From contig NZ_JACIIU010000013.1 in the NCBI RefSeq assembly GCF_014205685.1, forward strand, positions 1 through 64,000: a DNA stretch of 64,000 bases, read 5' to 3'. Of this stretch, positions 16,435 to 25,918 are shown in pieces. Each line of letters starts with the position of its first letter. The first letter of the stretch is position 1. Made by a program: the position numbers and the translations under genes. Origin of the DNA: Paenochrobactrum gallinarii (GTDB lineage: Bacteria; Pseudomonadota; Alphaproteobacteria; Rhizobiales; Rhizobiaceae). Under the pieces are notes generated by a model that was not told the DNA's origin, did no database searches, and saw nothing but the letters and a program-made list of their open reading frames with translations.

Positions 16435-18186
16435 TTATGCCTCTGCCCGTGCCTTATGGTCGGCACCGTAACTGACCCAATCAGCCGCGGGTGGCTCATA
16501 GCCTAAAGGGCGTACCAATGACGGCACCTGACGGGAATCCAGCGTGAAATGCTCATTGCGTTTTGAAACGCTCGGTACAGCAGAAATCAAGCGCTTGGTA
16601 TAAGAATGTTGCGGCTTGGAAAGCACCGAAGCTGCATCGCCGATTTCGACGATCTGCCCCGCATAAACAACAGCAATGCGATGCGCGATCCGCTCGACAA
16701 CAGCCATGTCATGCGACACAAACAGATAAGCAAGGCCATATTCTTTTTGCAGATCGACCAGAAGTTCCAGCACTTTTGCCTGTACCGAAACGTCCAGCGC
16801 CGAAACCGCCTCATCAAGTACCAGCACGGATGGATTGAGCATGAGCGCGCGCGCAATGCACAAGCGCTGTCGCTGACCACCGGAAAACTGATGCGGGTAA
16901 CGCAGCAAACTATCTTCAGGCAAACCAACGCGCTTCAACAGCGCAATCATTTTTGCCCTCACTTCAGCCGTACGGCTGCCGCCTGCGGCAATGACCGGCT
17001 CTGCCAAGATCTCATCCACACGCAAACGCGGGTTAAGCGACGCATAAGGGTTTTGAAACACCATCTGCACTGGCTCATCCGCATTCCCATGCGCTGATTT
17101 AACCACATTGGTTTCAAATGCGCCGCGCGTTGCTTTCACAAGCCCCAATATGGCGCGTGCAGTGGTGGATTTACCGGAACCACTTTCACCCACGATCGCC
17201 AGCGTTTCACCCGGCATCAGATCAAAATCAACACCATCCACCGCATGTACATTGCCGGTTGTGCGGCTAAAAAGGCCGGATTTGACTGAGAAACGAACCG
17301 TCAGGCCTTCCACTTTAAGGGCTGGCTTTGCCGCATCTTCTGATAGCGGGCGCTGATAATCATGACGCACCGCTGCGCCATTTTCAAAATGCGGCACAGC
17401 CTGCAAAAGATGCTGCGTATAATCATGTTGCGGGCGGTCGAGCACATCGGAAATCGTGCCCTGCTCGACCACTTGTCCGGACTGCATAACCATCACCCTG
17501 TCGGCAATACCAGCCACAAGCCCAATATCATGGGTGATGAAAATCATTCCCATATTGGTTTCCCGCTTTAATTCGCTGAGCAAAGCCATAATCTGTGCCT
17601 GCACGGTCACATCAAGTGCCGTTGTCGGCTCATCCGCAATCAGCAAACGCGGGTTGCAAGCCAGCGCAATGGCAATCATCACACGCTGCAACATACCGCC
17701 GGAAAACTGGTTCGGGCTATATTTCAAACGACGCGCCGCATCCGGAATGCGCACACGATCCAGCGCATCCTTTGCCGCTGCATGGGCTTGTTTACCCGTC
17801 AAGCCACGATGCAGCCGGAAGGATTCCTCAATCTGCGTGCCGATGCTCAAAACAGGGTTAAGCGACGTCATCGGCTCCTGAAAAATCATGCCAATTTCCG
17901 CACCGCGGATTGTCGTCAGTTCTTTTTCCTGTGCTGTTGCCAGATCAATGATCGAGCCATCAGCACGCTGGAACAGCATTGAACCGCCAATGATACTACC
18001 ACCGCCAAAATCCACCAATCGATTGACCGAAAGCGAGGTGACGGATTTGCCTGAGCCACTTTCGCCGACAATAGCCATTGTCTCACCGGCATTCAGATCA
18101 AAACTGACGCCGCGAACGATCTCATTAGCCTTTGGATCGCGGCCAAAACCGACACGCAGGCCTTTAACTGAAAGAAGAGCGGTCAC
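16435..18186 (-). CDS. Peptide ABC transporter, fused double ATP-binding protein
   Basis: Cytosolic ATPase of 583 residues holding two complete nucleotide-binding domains, like YejF or GsiA rather than separate DppD and DppF. Domain 1: GESGSGKSV near 39, FQEPMTSLNP, FSGGMLQR, LLIADEPTTALD. Domain 2: GESGSGKST near 330, FQNPYASLNP, FSGGQRQR, LVLDEAVSALD. Each ends with the oligopeptide-type C-terminal extension (QVVEQGT, QIVEIGD...PQHSYTKRL). It overlaps the permease gene by four bases. In Agrobacterium a YejF-containing importer recycles muropeptides, which fits this neighbourhood. Confidence 0.9.
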   Translation of the reverse strand: MTALLSVKGLRVGFGRDPKANEIVRGVSFDLNAGETMAIVGESGSGKSVTSLSVNRLVDFGGGSIIGGSMLFQRADGSIIDLATAQEKELTTIRGAEIGMIFQEPMTSLNPVLSIGTQIEESFRLHRGLTGKQAHAAAKDALDRVRIPDAARRLKYSPNQFSGGMLQRVMIAIALACNPRLLIADEPTTALDVTVQAQIMALLSELKRETNMGMIFITHDIGLVAGIADRVMVMQSGQVVEQGTISDVLDRPQHDYTQHLLQAVPHFENGAAVRHDYQRPLSEDAAKPALKVEGLTVRFSVKSGLFSRTTGNVHAVDGVDFDLMPGETLAIVGESGSGKSTTARAILGLVKATRGAFETNVVKSAHGNADEPVQMVFQNPYASLNPRLRVDEILAEPVIAAGGSRTAEVRAKMIALLKRVGLPEDSLLRYPHQFSGGQRQRLCIARALMLNPSVLVLDEAVSALDVSVQAKVLELLVDLQKEYGLAYLFVSHDMAVVERIAHRIAVVYAGQIVEIGDAASVLSKPQHSYTKRLISAVPSVSKRNEHFTLDSRQVPSLVRPLGYEPPAADWVSYGADHKARAEA

Positions 18187-19022
18187 GATGCAGTCCTCCG
18201 CGACTTAGGATCGAGAATATCGCGCAGCGCATCACCGAGCAGGTTGAAACCAAGAATGCCGATCATAATGGCAAGGGCTGGGAAAATCAGCAGCCATGGA
18301 GCGCTTTCCATCAGGTTGCGCGCATCTGCCAACATCAGCCCAAGCGATGATGCAGGTGGCTGCGTTCCAAGGCCTAAGAAGCTCAAACCTGCTTCGGTCA
18401 GCAATGACCAGGCAAGTGCCAGCGTGATCTGCACAGTCAAAGGAGCAACCAGATTAAGCAGCAAATGGCGCGTTAAGATATAAAAACGGCTGCTACCGAA
18501 AGTGCGCGCCGCATCGACAAAATCACGCGAACGCAAGGACAATGCAGGCCCGCGAACAACACGGGTGAAAATCGGCGTATAAACAATCGCGATCGCTGCA
18601 ATACTGGTGCCAACACCCGGCCCCACCACAGTAATAATGAGAAGTGCCAGCAAAATGGCCGGAAACGCCAGCAGCACATCCATCAAACGCATCACAGAGC
18701 CATCCCACCAACGGCCAAACCATGCAGCGGTCAAGCCCAACACAGTGCCTGCGAAAGCAGCAATGGCGACAGCGGCAAAACCCACCACGAAAGATTGCGT
18801 GATACCGGTCATCAGGCGGCTCATCACATCACGTCCGAAAAGGTCGGTGCCCATCCAATAAGCACTGCTTGGCGCCTGCAAACGGGCAAGACGATTTTGC
18901 AGCAACGGATCATAAGGGGTGAGGCCGACATAGCCCATCACGGCCACGATCAGATAAACGACAATGATAACACCACCGATGCGACCGCTCGGATGGGAAA
19001 AGATTGAGCGAAGAAGTTGCAT
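18183..19022 (-). CDS. Peptide ABC transporter permease, DppC type
   Basis: Inner-membrane permease of 279 residues with about six transmembrane segments. The family's start (GGVIIVVYLIVAVMGY), YWMGTDLFGRDVMSRL, and the coupling loop DFVDAARTFGSSRFYILTRHLL are present. It ends with LGDALRDILDPKSRR, common for DppC/OppC. It shares one base with the DppB gene upstream and four with the ATPase gene downstream, so expression is coupled. Confidence 0.9.
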   Translation of the reverse strand: MQLLRSIFSHPSGRIGGVIIVVYLIVAVMGYVGLTPYDPLLQNRLARLQAPSSAYWMGTDLFGRDVMSRLMTGITQSFVVGFAAVAIAAFAGTVLGLTAAWFGRWWDGSVMRLMDVLLAFPAILLALLIITVVGPGVGTSIAAIAIVYTPIFTRVVRGPALSLRSRDFVDAARTFGSSRFYILTRHLLLNLVAPLTVQITLALAWSLLTEAGLSFLGLGTQPPASSLGLMLADARNLMESAPWLLIFPALAIMIGILGFNLLGDALRDILDPKSRRTAS

Positions 19023-19981
19023 CAGCGTTCCTCCATCCGGATACGCGGATCGAGCGCCACATAGGCAAGATCAACAAGCAAATTAACAATCATGAAATTG
19101 AAAGCGATAAACAAAACTGCACCTTGCACCATCGCGTAATCGCGCTGCAAAATAGCCTCCAGAACCATACGGCCAAGACCCGGAAGGGCATAAATTTGCT
19201 CAACCAGCACGGCACCGCCTAAAAGATAGCCAAATTCCACACCGCACAAAGTCACCACCGGTATCAGAGCATTGGGTAGCGCATGACGCCATATCACTTT
19301 ACGTGCCGGCACCCCTTTACTGCGCGCTGTGCGCACATAATCATCGCCCAAAACATCGAGCATGGCAGATCGGGATATGCGCGTGACGGCTGCAGCAAAT
19401 GCAAAGCCAAGAGTGAGGGAGGGAAAAATCAACTGCCCCAGATTGGCCAACGGATCAACCCAGATCGGCACATATTCGCCCATGGTCGGCAAAATGCCAA
19501 AGCCAGCTGAAAGAACATAAATAATCAAAAGACCAAGCACAAAACTTGGTGTTGACTGGCCAATCATCGCCACAATGCGCACAATCAGATCAGACGGGCG
19601 CTCATTGCGCGTGGCTGCATAAACACCTGCAGGCAAGCCCACAGCCAACGCCACCACCATCGACATCAAAGCTAATTGCAGTGTCAGCGGAAAACGCTCA
19701 AGAATAACATCGAGAACCGGCTTACCATAAGTAACCGACAAGCCCATATCGCCTTGCAGCACACCGGTCAGCCAGTGCCAATATTGCGCCAGCCAGCCCC
19801 GATCAATACCAAAATATTCTGCCAGCGCCTGACGCTGCTGTGGTGTCAGAAGCCCTGCTTCTGTCCCAAGCATCGCCGTAATGGAATCCCCCGGCACCAT
19901 GCGGATGGAGACGAAAACGAGGATCGATACTCCGACCATGACCAATGGAAATGTCACTAGCCGCCGTGTCAGGTAACTCAT
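19022..19981 (-). CDS. Peptide ABC transporter permease, DppB type
   Basis: Inner-membrane permease, 319 residues from the ATG at 19981; the frame extends to 20011 but homology starts at MSYLTRRLVTF. Six membrane segments, the periplasmic PGDSITAMLG region after helix 1, and the coupling loop GDDYVRTARSKGVPARKVIWRH are typical. It partners the DppC-type permease. A hairpin in the 76 bp before it (20013-20045) separates it from the binding-protein gene. Confidence 0.9.
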   Translation of the reverse strand: MSYLTRRLVTFPLVMVGVSILVFVSIRMVPGDSITAMLGTEAGLLTPQQRQALAEYFGIDRGWLAQYWHWLTGVLQGDMGLSVTYGKPVLDVILERFPLTLQLALMSMVVALAVGLPAGVYAATRNERPSDLIVRIVAMIGQSTPSFVLGLLIIYVLSAGFGILPTMGEYVPIWVDPLANLGQLIFPSLTLGFAFAAAVTRISRSAMLDVLGDDYVRTARSKGVPARKVIWRHALPNALIPVVTLCGVEFGYLLGGAVLVEQIYALPGLGRMVLEAILQRDYAMVQGAVLFIAFNFMIVNLLVDLAYVALDPRIRMEER

Positions 19982-20012
19982 TGTGGCAGACCTTATCAGT
20001 GGATGAAACAAA

Positions 20013-20045
20013 CCCGTCCGCTTGCTTTAATGGCATGCGGACGGG
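20013..20045 (-). other. Intra-operon hairpin between binding protein and permease
   Basis: Perfect 9-bp stem CCCGTCCGC/GCGGACGGG with a 15-base loop, 12 bp after the binding-protein stop. On the minus strand only TTTGTTT follows, so it probably attenuates or stabilises the upstream part of the mRNA rather than ending it. Such hairpins commonly raise the binding protein over the membrane subunits. Confidence 0.75.
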
Positions 20046-20057
20046 CATTTTTTGGGT

Positions 20058-21578
20058 TTAGTTAGCCAGTTTGATCTTGGTCACACCAAAAATGGAATTG
20101 GTGCGGCGTGGTTCAAAACCGGTCACATTCTTCTGGAATGCAGCATAGTTGTATGATGTATAGAGCCAGACCCATGGTGAAACTTCGGCAAGATGCTTCT
20201 CGAATTCAGAGAAGATTTCTTTGCGCTTTTCCAGATCGGTCTCTGCACGTCCTTCATGCAGCAAACTGTCCAGCTTATCGTCTGTGAACTGAGCAACCTT
20301 TTGCAGGTTACCGTTTTTCGTCCAATAACGATTATACATGGTGTAAGGATCAGCACTGCCGCCGTTCAGCGCAACAGCCATGTCAAAATCACCCTTCAGC
20401 CAGGTATCGACATAAACGTTGAGTTCCATCATGCGGATGTCGAGTTTGATGCCGATTTCAGCAAGCTGAGACTGGATAACCTGTGCTTCTGCTGCTGCGG
20501 TCGGTGGTTCACCGGTTGCTGCAATAACGGTTGCGGAGAAGCCTTTTTCAAAGCCGGCATCAGCCATCAGCTTCTTGGCTTTTTCCAGATCTTTCTCATA
20601 GCAGAAAAGGGTTGACGGATCATTGGCAAAAGCTGGCGATGTCAACGGGCCTGTTACAGCTCCTTCACCAAGTGAAGCAGTTTCCAGAACATCTTTGCGG
20701 TCGATGGCGCATGAAATTGCCTGACGCACAGCCAGTTCTTTCATACCATCACGCGATGGGTTCATCTGCAGCACGTGATAAGCAAGACTTGGCGTGCGGT
20801 CGAGCGTCACATTGGCTTCACGATCAACCATGGTTGCAACCATCGGATCATTCAGCACGGCAAAATCAATTTGCTTGGCGCGCAGGGCTGCCAAAATTGC
20901 TGTTTCATCCGGCAAAACGCTGATATCAATGCCGTCGATTTCAACTTTACCACCAGCCCAATCAGGATTGGTTTTCAAAACTTCCTTCGAATTCGGGTTC
21001 CAGCTTTCGAGAATGAAAGGCCCTGAACCAACGGCCTTGGTGCCGATATTACCGGCCGCGATTTCACTGGCAGGCAAAATAGCAGCATTAATCGAAGTCA
21101 TCGCGGTCAACAGCGGAATATCAGCCTGTTTCAGCTTGAAAATAACCGTTGCATCATCCGGCGTTTCGATCGTTTCAATCGACTGGAAGTTTGCACGCGC
21201 TGCGGCACCGGTTGCTTCGTCCAGAATACGCTCGAAAGATGCCTTGACGTCCGCAGAGGTAACGTTCGCACCGTTCTGGAATTTTGAAGCTTTGTTGAGC
21301 TTGAAGGTCAGAACCTTGCCTTCATCGGAAAATTCCCAGCTTTCAGCAATGGCAGGCGCTGCCAAAAGCTGCGCATCAGAGCGAACAAGCGGCTCATAAA
21401 CCAATTCCAGCAAACGCTGCGACGAGAATGCAGTCTGCTTGTGCGGATCAAGGCCGGTAGCATCCTGCGACCAGGCCATGCGCAATGTCTGCGCCATTGC
21501 ATCACCGGCCATCACCGGCGAATACATTGCCAAAGCCGCAACGCAGCCCAGCAGTTTCATTTTAAATGATGTTTTCAT
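20058..21578 (-). CDS. Peptide/oligopeptide ABC transporter substrate-binding protein (SBP_bac_5)
   Basis: Periplasmic binding protein, 506 residues from the ATG at 21578, which has AGGGGAGC upstream; the frame runs on to 21611. Signal peptide about 1-30 (cleavage near AMA-Q). Family features: GLDPHKQTAFSSQ, LVYEPLVR, LTFKLNKASKFQNG, VGSGPFILESWNP and AISCAIDRKDV. It lies between murQ (53 bp upstream) and the permease genes, so its cargo is probably a muropeptide or anhydro-muropeptide. This is inferred from context. Confidence 0.88.
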   Translation of the reverse strand: MKTSFKMKLLGCVAALAMYSPVMAGDAMAQTLRMAWSQDATGLDPHKQTAFSSQRLLELVYEPLVRSDAQLLAAPAIAESWEFSDEGKVLTFKLNKASKFQNGANVTSADVKASFERILDEATGAAARANFQSIETIETPDDATVIFKLKQADIPLLTAMTSINAAILPASEIAAGNIGTKAVGSGPFILESWNPNSKEVLKTNPDWAGGKVEIDGIDISVLPDETAILAALRAKQIDFAVLNDPMVATMVDREANVTLDRTPSLAYHVLQMNPSRDGMKELAVRQAISCAIDRKDVLETASLGEGAVTGPLTSPAFANDPSTLFCYEKDLEKAKKLMADAGFEKGFSATVIAATGEPPTAAAEAQVIQSQLAEIGIKLDIRMMELNVYVDTWLKGDFDMAVALNGGSADPYTMYNRYWTKNGNLQKVAQFTDDKLDSLLHEGRAETDLEKRKEIFSEFEKHLAEVSPWVWLYTSYNYAAFQKNVTGFEPRRTNSIFGVTKIKLAN

Positions 21579-21630
21579 TCGTGCTCCCCTTAAGCGATCC
21601 CTATTATCCATCGCGGAACTGTGCTTTGTC

Positions 21631-22554
21631 TCAAACTGATTTTACATGTATTGCCGGTCTTAAAAAGCCGTTCGCTTCATGCAGTGCGCGGCGAGCTTCT
21701 TCAACCCCTGTTTCATTCATTACAACAAGAATCGCAAGCTTGACATCATTGTTTGTCAGACGAAGCGCCTCCTCAGCGGTGCGCTCGTCGCAATCGCTTG
21801 CCTGCATGACAATACGAACCGCGCGGGCAACCAGTTTTTCATTGGTCGCAGACACGTCAACCATCAGGTTTTGATAGCTTTTCCCGATCCGGATCATGCT
21901 TGCAGTTGTCAGCATATTAAGCACCAGTTTCTGCGCGGAACCGGATTTCAAACGCGTTGAACCGGTTAAAACTTCCGGCCCCACAACCGGCGAAATCGCA
22001 ATATCGGCAAGCGCTGCAATTGTGGATTGCGGGTTGCACGAAAGAGCGACCGTTACCGCGCCCAATGATTTGGCATAATTTAACGCACCAATCACATAAG
22101 GCGTGCGCCCGCTGACTGCGATACCGACAACCACATCATCAGCACTCAACTGAATATTGCGCAAATCCGCTTCACCTTGCGAAGCATCATCTTCCGCACC
22201 TTCAATCGCGCGCAACAGCGCCTCATCACCACCGGCAATCAATCCAACGACCATGCTTTCCGGCACCCCGAATGTGGGAGGACATTCGGAGGCATCCAAA
22301 ACACCTAAACGGCCGCTCGTTCCGGCACCAATGTAAATGAGACGGGCATTTTTTTGAAAAGCAGCAACGATGGCATCAACAGCCTGCGCCACTTCCGGCA
22401 GCACTTTTTCCACGGCCAGCGGCACAATCTTATCATCATCGTTGATTTTACGAACAACAGCGAGGCTGTCGAGCAGATCAATATCCATTGTCCGCGGGTT
22501 ACGTCCCTCGGATACCAATCCGTCCAGCTCTGACAATAATTCTCGCTTCAACAT
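21631..22554 (-). CDS. murQ: N-acetylmuramic acid 6-phosphate etherase
   Basis: Cleaves the lactyl ether of MurNAc-6-phosphate to give GlcNAc-6-phosphate and D-lactate. 307 residues with a SIS domain; the signature [21 protein letters not shown] lies near residues 76-96, and [16 protein letters not shown] and [18 protein letters not shown] are also typical. A C-terminal helical segment ([25 protein letters not shown]) resembles the UBA-like end of MurQ. It is the first gene of the leftward recycling and import operon, and an inverted-repeat operator lies about 140 bp upstream. Confidence 0.94.
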   Translation of the reverse strand: MLKRELLSELDGLVSEGRNPRTMDIDLLDSLAVVRKINDDDKIVPLAVEKVLPEVAQAVDAIVAAFQKNARLIYIGAGTSGRLGVLDASECPPTFGVPESMVVGLIAGGDEALLRAIEGAEDDASQGEADLRNIQLSADDVVVGIAVSGRTPYVIGALNYAKSLGAVTVALSCNPQSTIAALADIAISPVVGPEVLTGSTRLKSGSAQKLVLNMLTTASMIRIGKSYQNLMVDVSATNEKLVARAVRIVMQASDCDERTAEEALRLTNNDVKLAILVVMNETGVEEARRALHEANGFLRPAIHVKSV

Positions 22555-22675
22555 GCAGCTCGCCTTAAAAATCGCATCTGGAATTCACCTGTCCGGCCAG
22601 CCATCAGAGCAAGAGCGCAAATGCAACACAGCCCTCACCCGATGCCTACCTTACAGACAAAATCTAAGTTCAAAT

Positions 22676-22716
22676 ATTCCATATGTCAATAAATTATTGG
22701 AATTTATTATTCCAAT
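22676..22716. promoter_or_regulatory. Inverted-repeat operator before murQ (TTGGAAT-N5-ATTCCAA), with an extra half-site
   Basis: Positions 22696-22703 (ATTGGAAT) and 22709-22716 (ATTCCAAT) form a perfect 8-bp inverted repeat with a 5-base spacer. A third half-site ATTCCA lies at 22676-22681. The repeat stands in the 179-bp gap before murQ and just past the end of the kinase gene. A degenerate copy lies beside the RpiR-type regulator gene at 24972. RpiR proteins bind short palindromes, so this is the likely operator. Confidence 0.65.
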
Positions 22717-22733
22717 TCACAGCATGTCAGGAA

Positions 22734-23621
22734 TTACTGATTTTTAGCCTTCGCTCCGCTTCTGGCCAAAATAATTGCACCCGACACTGCATCACCATCC
22801 GCAGGCTTCAAACGACGGCGCACATCAGGCGCAAGCCACGCCAAAAGCGGCGTAGCCAACCCGCCAAGCAACGAGACACGCGGCGCACCACGCTCAAACA
22901 AAGCGCGCACCAATGTATCCACATGTCCGGCAGCCCCTTGCACGATACGACGTGCCGCCCCGTCCCCCTGATCGGCATGGCGCATGACCATCGGCGCAAG
23001 GGTCGCATATTCGGTGGCCGCGGCCTGATCCATCCATGCAACCACTTCCATCGGATCATTGCCAAAGCGTTGCATCACTTCCGATAACAAAGCCGTTTTT
23101 TCCAGGCGGCCATCATGCGCACGCAGTGCATGCTGAATAGCCTTTAACCCCAGATAAGCGCCGCTCCCCTCATCTGAAACAGGAAAGCCATAACCGCCAA
23201 CGCGCAAGTCTTCACCATCAGCAAAACCAAGCCCGACCGAGCCGGTACCGGCAATTACAATTGCACCATCACGGCCGGAATGCGCACCAAGACAGGCACC
23301 TTTGCCATCATTGACAAAGGCGATAGATGCAAACTGATGCGGGATAGCCTGCAAGGCTTGCAATGCGCCCTTGCGACCAAGACCGGCAAGCGCAATACCG
23401 ACATTGATTTGGCCATATTGAGTGTCATGTAAACCGGCCTCCTCAATCGCTGCCTCACTGGCGCGCATCACCGAGTTCCACGCCGCTTCAATGCCAAGGC
23501 GCGTCGTCGCCGGCCCAGAGACACCCTGCCCTAAAACATGGCCTTCCGCATCTTCAATGCGCGCGCGGCAACCGGTTCCGCCACCATCAACACCAAGAAA
23601 ATAGGCTGAAACTTGTGACAT
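22734..23621 (-). CDS. BadF/BadG-type ATPase, probable N-acetylglucosamine / glucosamine kinase
   Basis: Cytosolic ASKHA-fold kinase of 295 residues. The phosphate-1 motif is FLGVDGGGTGCRARI, phosphate-2 is VIAGTGSVGLGFADG, and the adenosine motif is VSLLGGLATPLLAW. The family includes bacterial GlcNAc and glucosamine kinases. It follows murA by 8 bp, and together they form a short operon divergent from the RpiR gene. It would supply GlcNAc-6-phosphate to NagA and so joins free GlcNAc to the MurQ product. Confidence 0.85.
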   Translation of the reverse strand: MSQVSAYFLGVDGGGTGCRARIEDAEGHVLGQGVSGPATTRLGIEAAWNSVMRASEAAIEEAGLHDTQYGQINVGIALAGLGRKGALQALQAIPHQFASIAFVNDGKGACLGAHSGRDGAIVIAGTGSVGLGFADGEDLRVGGYGFPVSDEGSGAYLGLKAIQHALRAHDGRLEKTALLSEVMQRFGNDPMEVVAWMDQAAATEYATLAPMVMRHADQGDGAARRIVQGAAGHVDTLVRALFERGAPRVSLLGGLATPLLAWLAPDVRRRLKPADGDAVSGAIILARSGAKAKNQ

Positions 23622-23629
23622 GATGGCAC

Positions 23630-24886
23630 TTACCCTTTCAGCCGTTCAATATCGGCGCCGCATTGGCGAAGTTTGCGATCCAGCTGCTCATAGCCACGAT
23701 CAAGGTGATAAACGCGATTAACAATCGTTTCACCCTCAGCCACCAAAGCCGCCAAAATCAGCGAAACAGATGCGCGCAAATCAGTTGCCATCACCTCTGT
23801 GCCATATAGTTCCCCGCCACCACGCACCAAGGCTGACGTGCCTTTCAGCGTAATATCCGCACCCATCCGGCAAAGTTCCGGCACATGCATGAAGCGACTT
23901 TCAAACACCGTCTCACGTATAAGCGACGCACCGTTGGCACAAGTTGCCAGCGCCATAATCTGCGCCTGCAAATCGGTCGGAAAGCCCGGATAAGGCTCTG
24001 TTGTCAGATCAACCGGCCGCAATGCACCATCGCGTGAGATGACAATGCCCCGATCACTTGGCCAGACATTCACGCCCATCATTTCCAAAATTTGCACCGC
24101 AGAAGCCAGATGTTCAAGCCGGGCATTGGTCAATTCCAGCTGTCCGCCGGTAATCGCTGCCGCTACCGCATAAGTTCCTGCTTCAATGCGATCAGGGATA
24201 CTGTGATGACGGGCTGCACGCCATGATGTTTCACCATTAATCAAAATGCGATGAGTACCAGCCCCTTCAATTTCGGCACCCATTGCCGTCAGACATGCCG
24301 CAAGATCAGCCAGCTCCGGCTCACGCGCTGCATTGAGAATTTCCGTTTCGCCCTTGGCATATGTGGCCGCCATCATTGCCGTGGCCGTCGCCCCCACAGA
24401 TGGCGCACCTAAAACAATACGTGCACCGCGAAGGCCGTTGTTCAAAGATGCGGCAATAACACCGCGGTCAATTTCCACATGCGCGCCCAATGCCTGCAAT
24501 GCTTTGACATGCAAATCCACTGGTCTGGCACCAATAGCACAACCGCCTGGCATCGAAACCCGCGCCTGTCCGTTTCGCGCCAAAAGAGGCGCTAATACTA
24601 GCACAGTCGCACGCATCTTGCGCACGGTTTCATAAGTTGTATCAACGTCAAGCAGCGCACGCGCTTCAATCGTCGTGCCTTGCGCCGAGCGGCTCACCAC
24701 TGCACCTTGCGCTTCCACGACATTCAACATGGCATGCACATCAGTCACAACCGGCAGATTGGTCAGCTCCAGCGGATACGGGCTCAGCAGCGAGGCAGCA
24801 ATTTGTGGCAGCGCCGAGTTTTTTGCACCCGCAATACTAACCGCACCCTGAAGGCGCTTTCCGCCGACTATTCGTAATTTATCCAT
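23630..24886 (-). CDS. murA: UDP-N-acetylglucosamine 1-carboxyvinyltransferase (MurA)
   Basis: Adds enolpyruvate to UDP-GlcNAc, the first committed step of peptidoglycan synthesis. 418 residues with the two-domain EPT fold. Lys22-Asn23 in GAKNSALP, the catalytic and fosfomycin-sensitive Cys116 in PGGCAIGARP, and late DLRASVSLILAAL are all present, so it should be active. It forms an operon with the kinase and is divergent from the RpiR regulator. Being inside a recycling locus is unusual; it may be a second, specialised copy. Confidence 0.9.
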   Translation of the reverse strand: MDKLRIVGGKRLQGAVSIAGAKNSALPQIAASLLSPYPLELTNLPVVTDVHAMLNVVEAQGAVVSRSAQGTTIEARALLDVDTTYETVRKMRATVLVLAPLLARNGQARVSMPGGCAIGARPVDLHVKALQALGAHVEIDRGVIAASLNNGLRGARIVLGAPSVGATATAMMAATYAKGETEILNAAREPELADLAACLTAMGAEIEGAGTHRILINGETSWRAARHHSIPDRIEAGTYAVAAAITGGQLELTNARLEHLASAVQILEMMGVNVWPSDRGIVISRDGALRPVDLTTEPYPGFPTDLQAQIMALATCANGASLIRETVFESRFMHVPELCRMGADITLKGTSALVRGGGELYGTEVMATDLRASVSLILAALVAEGETIVNRVYHLDRGYEQLDRKLRQCGADIERLKG

Positions 24887-24971
24887 GGAACAAACTGCCT
24901 TGTTGCTATAATGGGCTGCTATGATGGACTTGCATCGGATATTAATTCAGCAGTACCATGTGTCAATCGAT

Positions 24972-24990
24972 TTGGAATAATATATTCTTC
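24972..24990. promoter_or_regulatory. Degenerate operator between murA and the RpiR-type gene
   Basis: TTGGAAT, five bases, then ATTCTTC: one half matches the murQ site exactly and the other keeps ATTC, with the same 5-base spacing. It lies in the divergent 180-bp promoter region, about 85 bp from murA and 80 bp from the regulator start. A TATAGAAT stretch at 25041 may be the regulator's -10 box. Confidence 0.45.
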
Positions 24991-25066
24991 ATCTCATCCT
25001 ATTGTGAACAGCAATTAAAAAAACATAGGATGGCGGCAATTATAGAATAGATTTGGGAGATCAACA

Positions 25067-25918
25067 GTGTCGGTATTACAGATGATCAGTGTCAGGTTAA
25101 CAGACATGGCACCTGCCGACCAGCAGATCGGTGAGTTTATTCTCGAGCGCCCCGAACAGGTCGCCAAGCTTTCTTCTGCCGCTTTGGCGCAAGAAACAGG
25201 ACGCAGCCAGTCCAGTGTTGTAAAATTCAGCCAGAAGCTAGGCTTTGCCGGATATCAAGAGTTAAAACGCGCAGTTATTGAGGCGAAAGCGCAAGAATGG
25301 CGTGTGCCCGCCGGTGTTATTCACGGCTCCATTGAAAAAGATGATGGTTATCTCTCCATTTTACAAAAACTGATTGGCAGTAAGCTGCAATCCATGCAGC
25401 AGACCGTCGCGGTGAATAATGAAGACGATATCGGCAAAGCATTATCTGCTCTTGATGCAGCGCGGCGCATTCATCTGGCAGGTGTTGGTGCATCATCGCT
25501 TGTCGCGCGTGATTTTTCTTACAAGATGATGAAGCTCGGTCGCAATGTGCTACATAATGACGACAGCCATATTCAGATGGCCAATGCCTCGACATTGAGC
25601 AGCGAGGATGTACTTGTCGCTTTTTCGCAGTCTGGCGCCAGTATTGAAACATTGCGGATTGCAGAAGCTGCGAAAGAGCGCGGCGCACTGGTCATTTCGG
25701 TCACCGGCTTGAAAGAAAACAAACTGGCATCCAATGCCGATATAAATCTTTATACGGTTGCGGATGAAGAAAAAGTGCGTTCATCGTCGATCACATCGCG
25801 CGATGCGCAGCTTATTTTAACCGATCTGCTTTTCATCCTGCTGATCCAAAAACAAAGTGACGCTTATGACTATATCCGCAACAGTGAGCAGGCCGTCGCC
25901 ACACTTAAAAACGGTTAG
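25067..25918 (+). CDS. RpiR-family transcriptional regulator (MurR-like)
   Basis: DNA-binding protein of 283 residues: an N-terminal HTH_6 domain (about 1-77, with SSAALAQETGRSQSSVVKFSQKLGFAGYQELK) and a C-terminal SIS sugar-phosphate domain (about 125-255, HLAGVGASSLVARDFSYKM; VLVAFSQSGASIETL). It starts at GTG 25067 with GGGAGAT before it. Divergent from murA-kinase, it probably senses MurNAc-6-phosphate or GlcN-6-phosphate and controls the recycling genes through TTGGAAT-type sites. Its last bases overlap hutD tail to tail (shared TTAG). Confidence 0.88.
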   Translation: MSVLQMISVRLTDMAPADQQIGEFILERPEQVAKLSSAALAQETGRSQSSVVKFSQKLGFAGYQELKRAVIEAKAQEWRVPAGVIHGSIEKDDGYLSILQKLIGSKLQSMQQTVAVNNEDDIGKALSALDAARRIHLAGVGASSLVARDFSYKMMKLGRNVLHNDDSHIQMANASTLSSEDVLVAFSQSGASIETLRIAEAAKERGALVISVTGLKENKLASNADINLYTVADEEKVRSSSITSRDAQLILTDLLFILLIQKQSDAYDYIRNSEQAVATLKNG

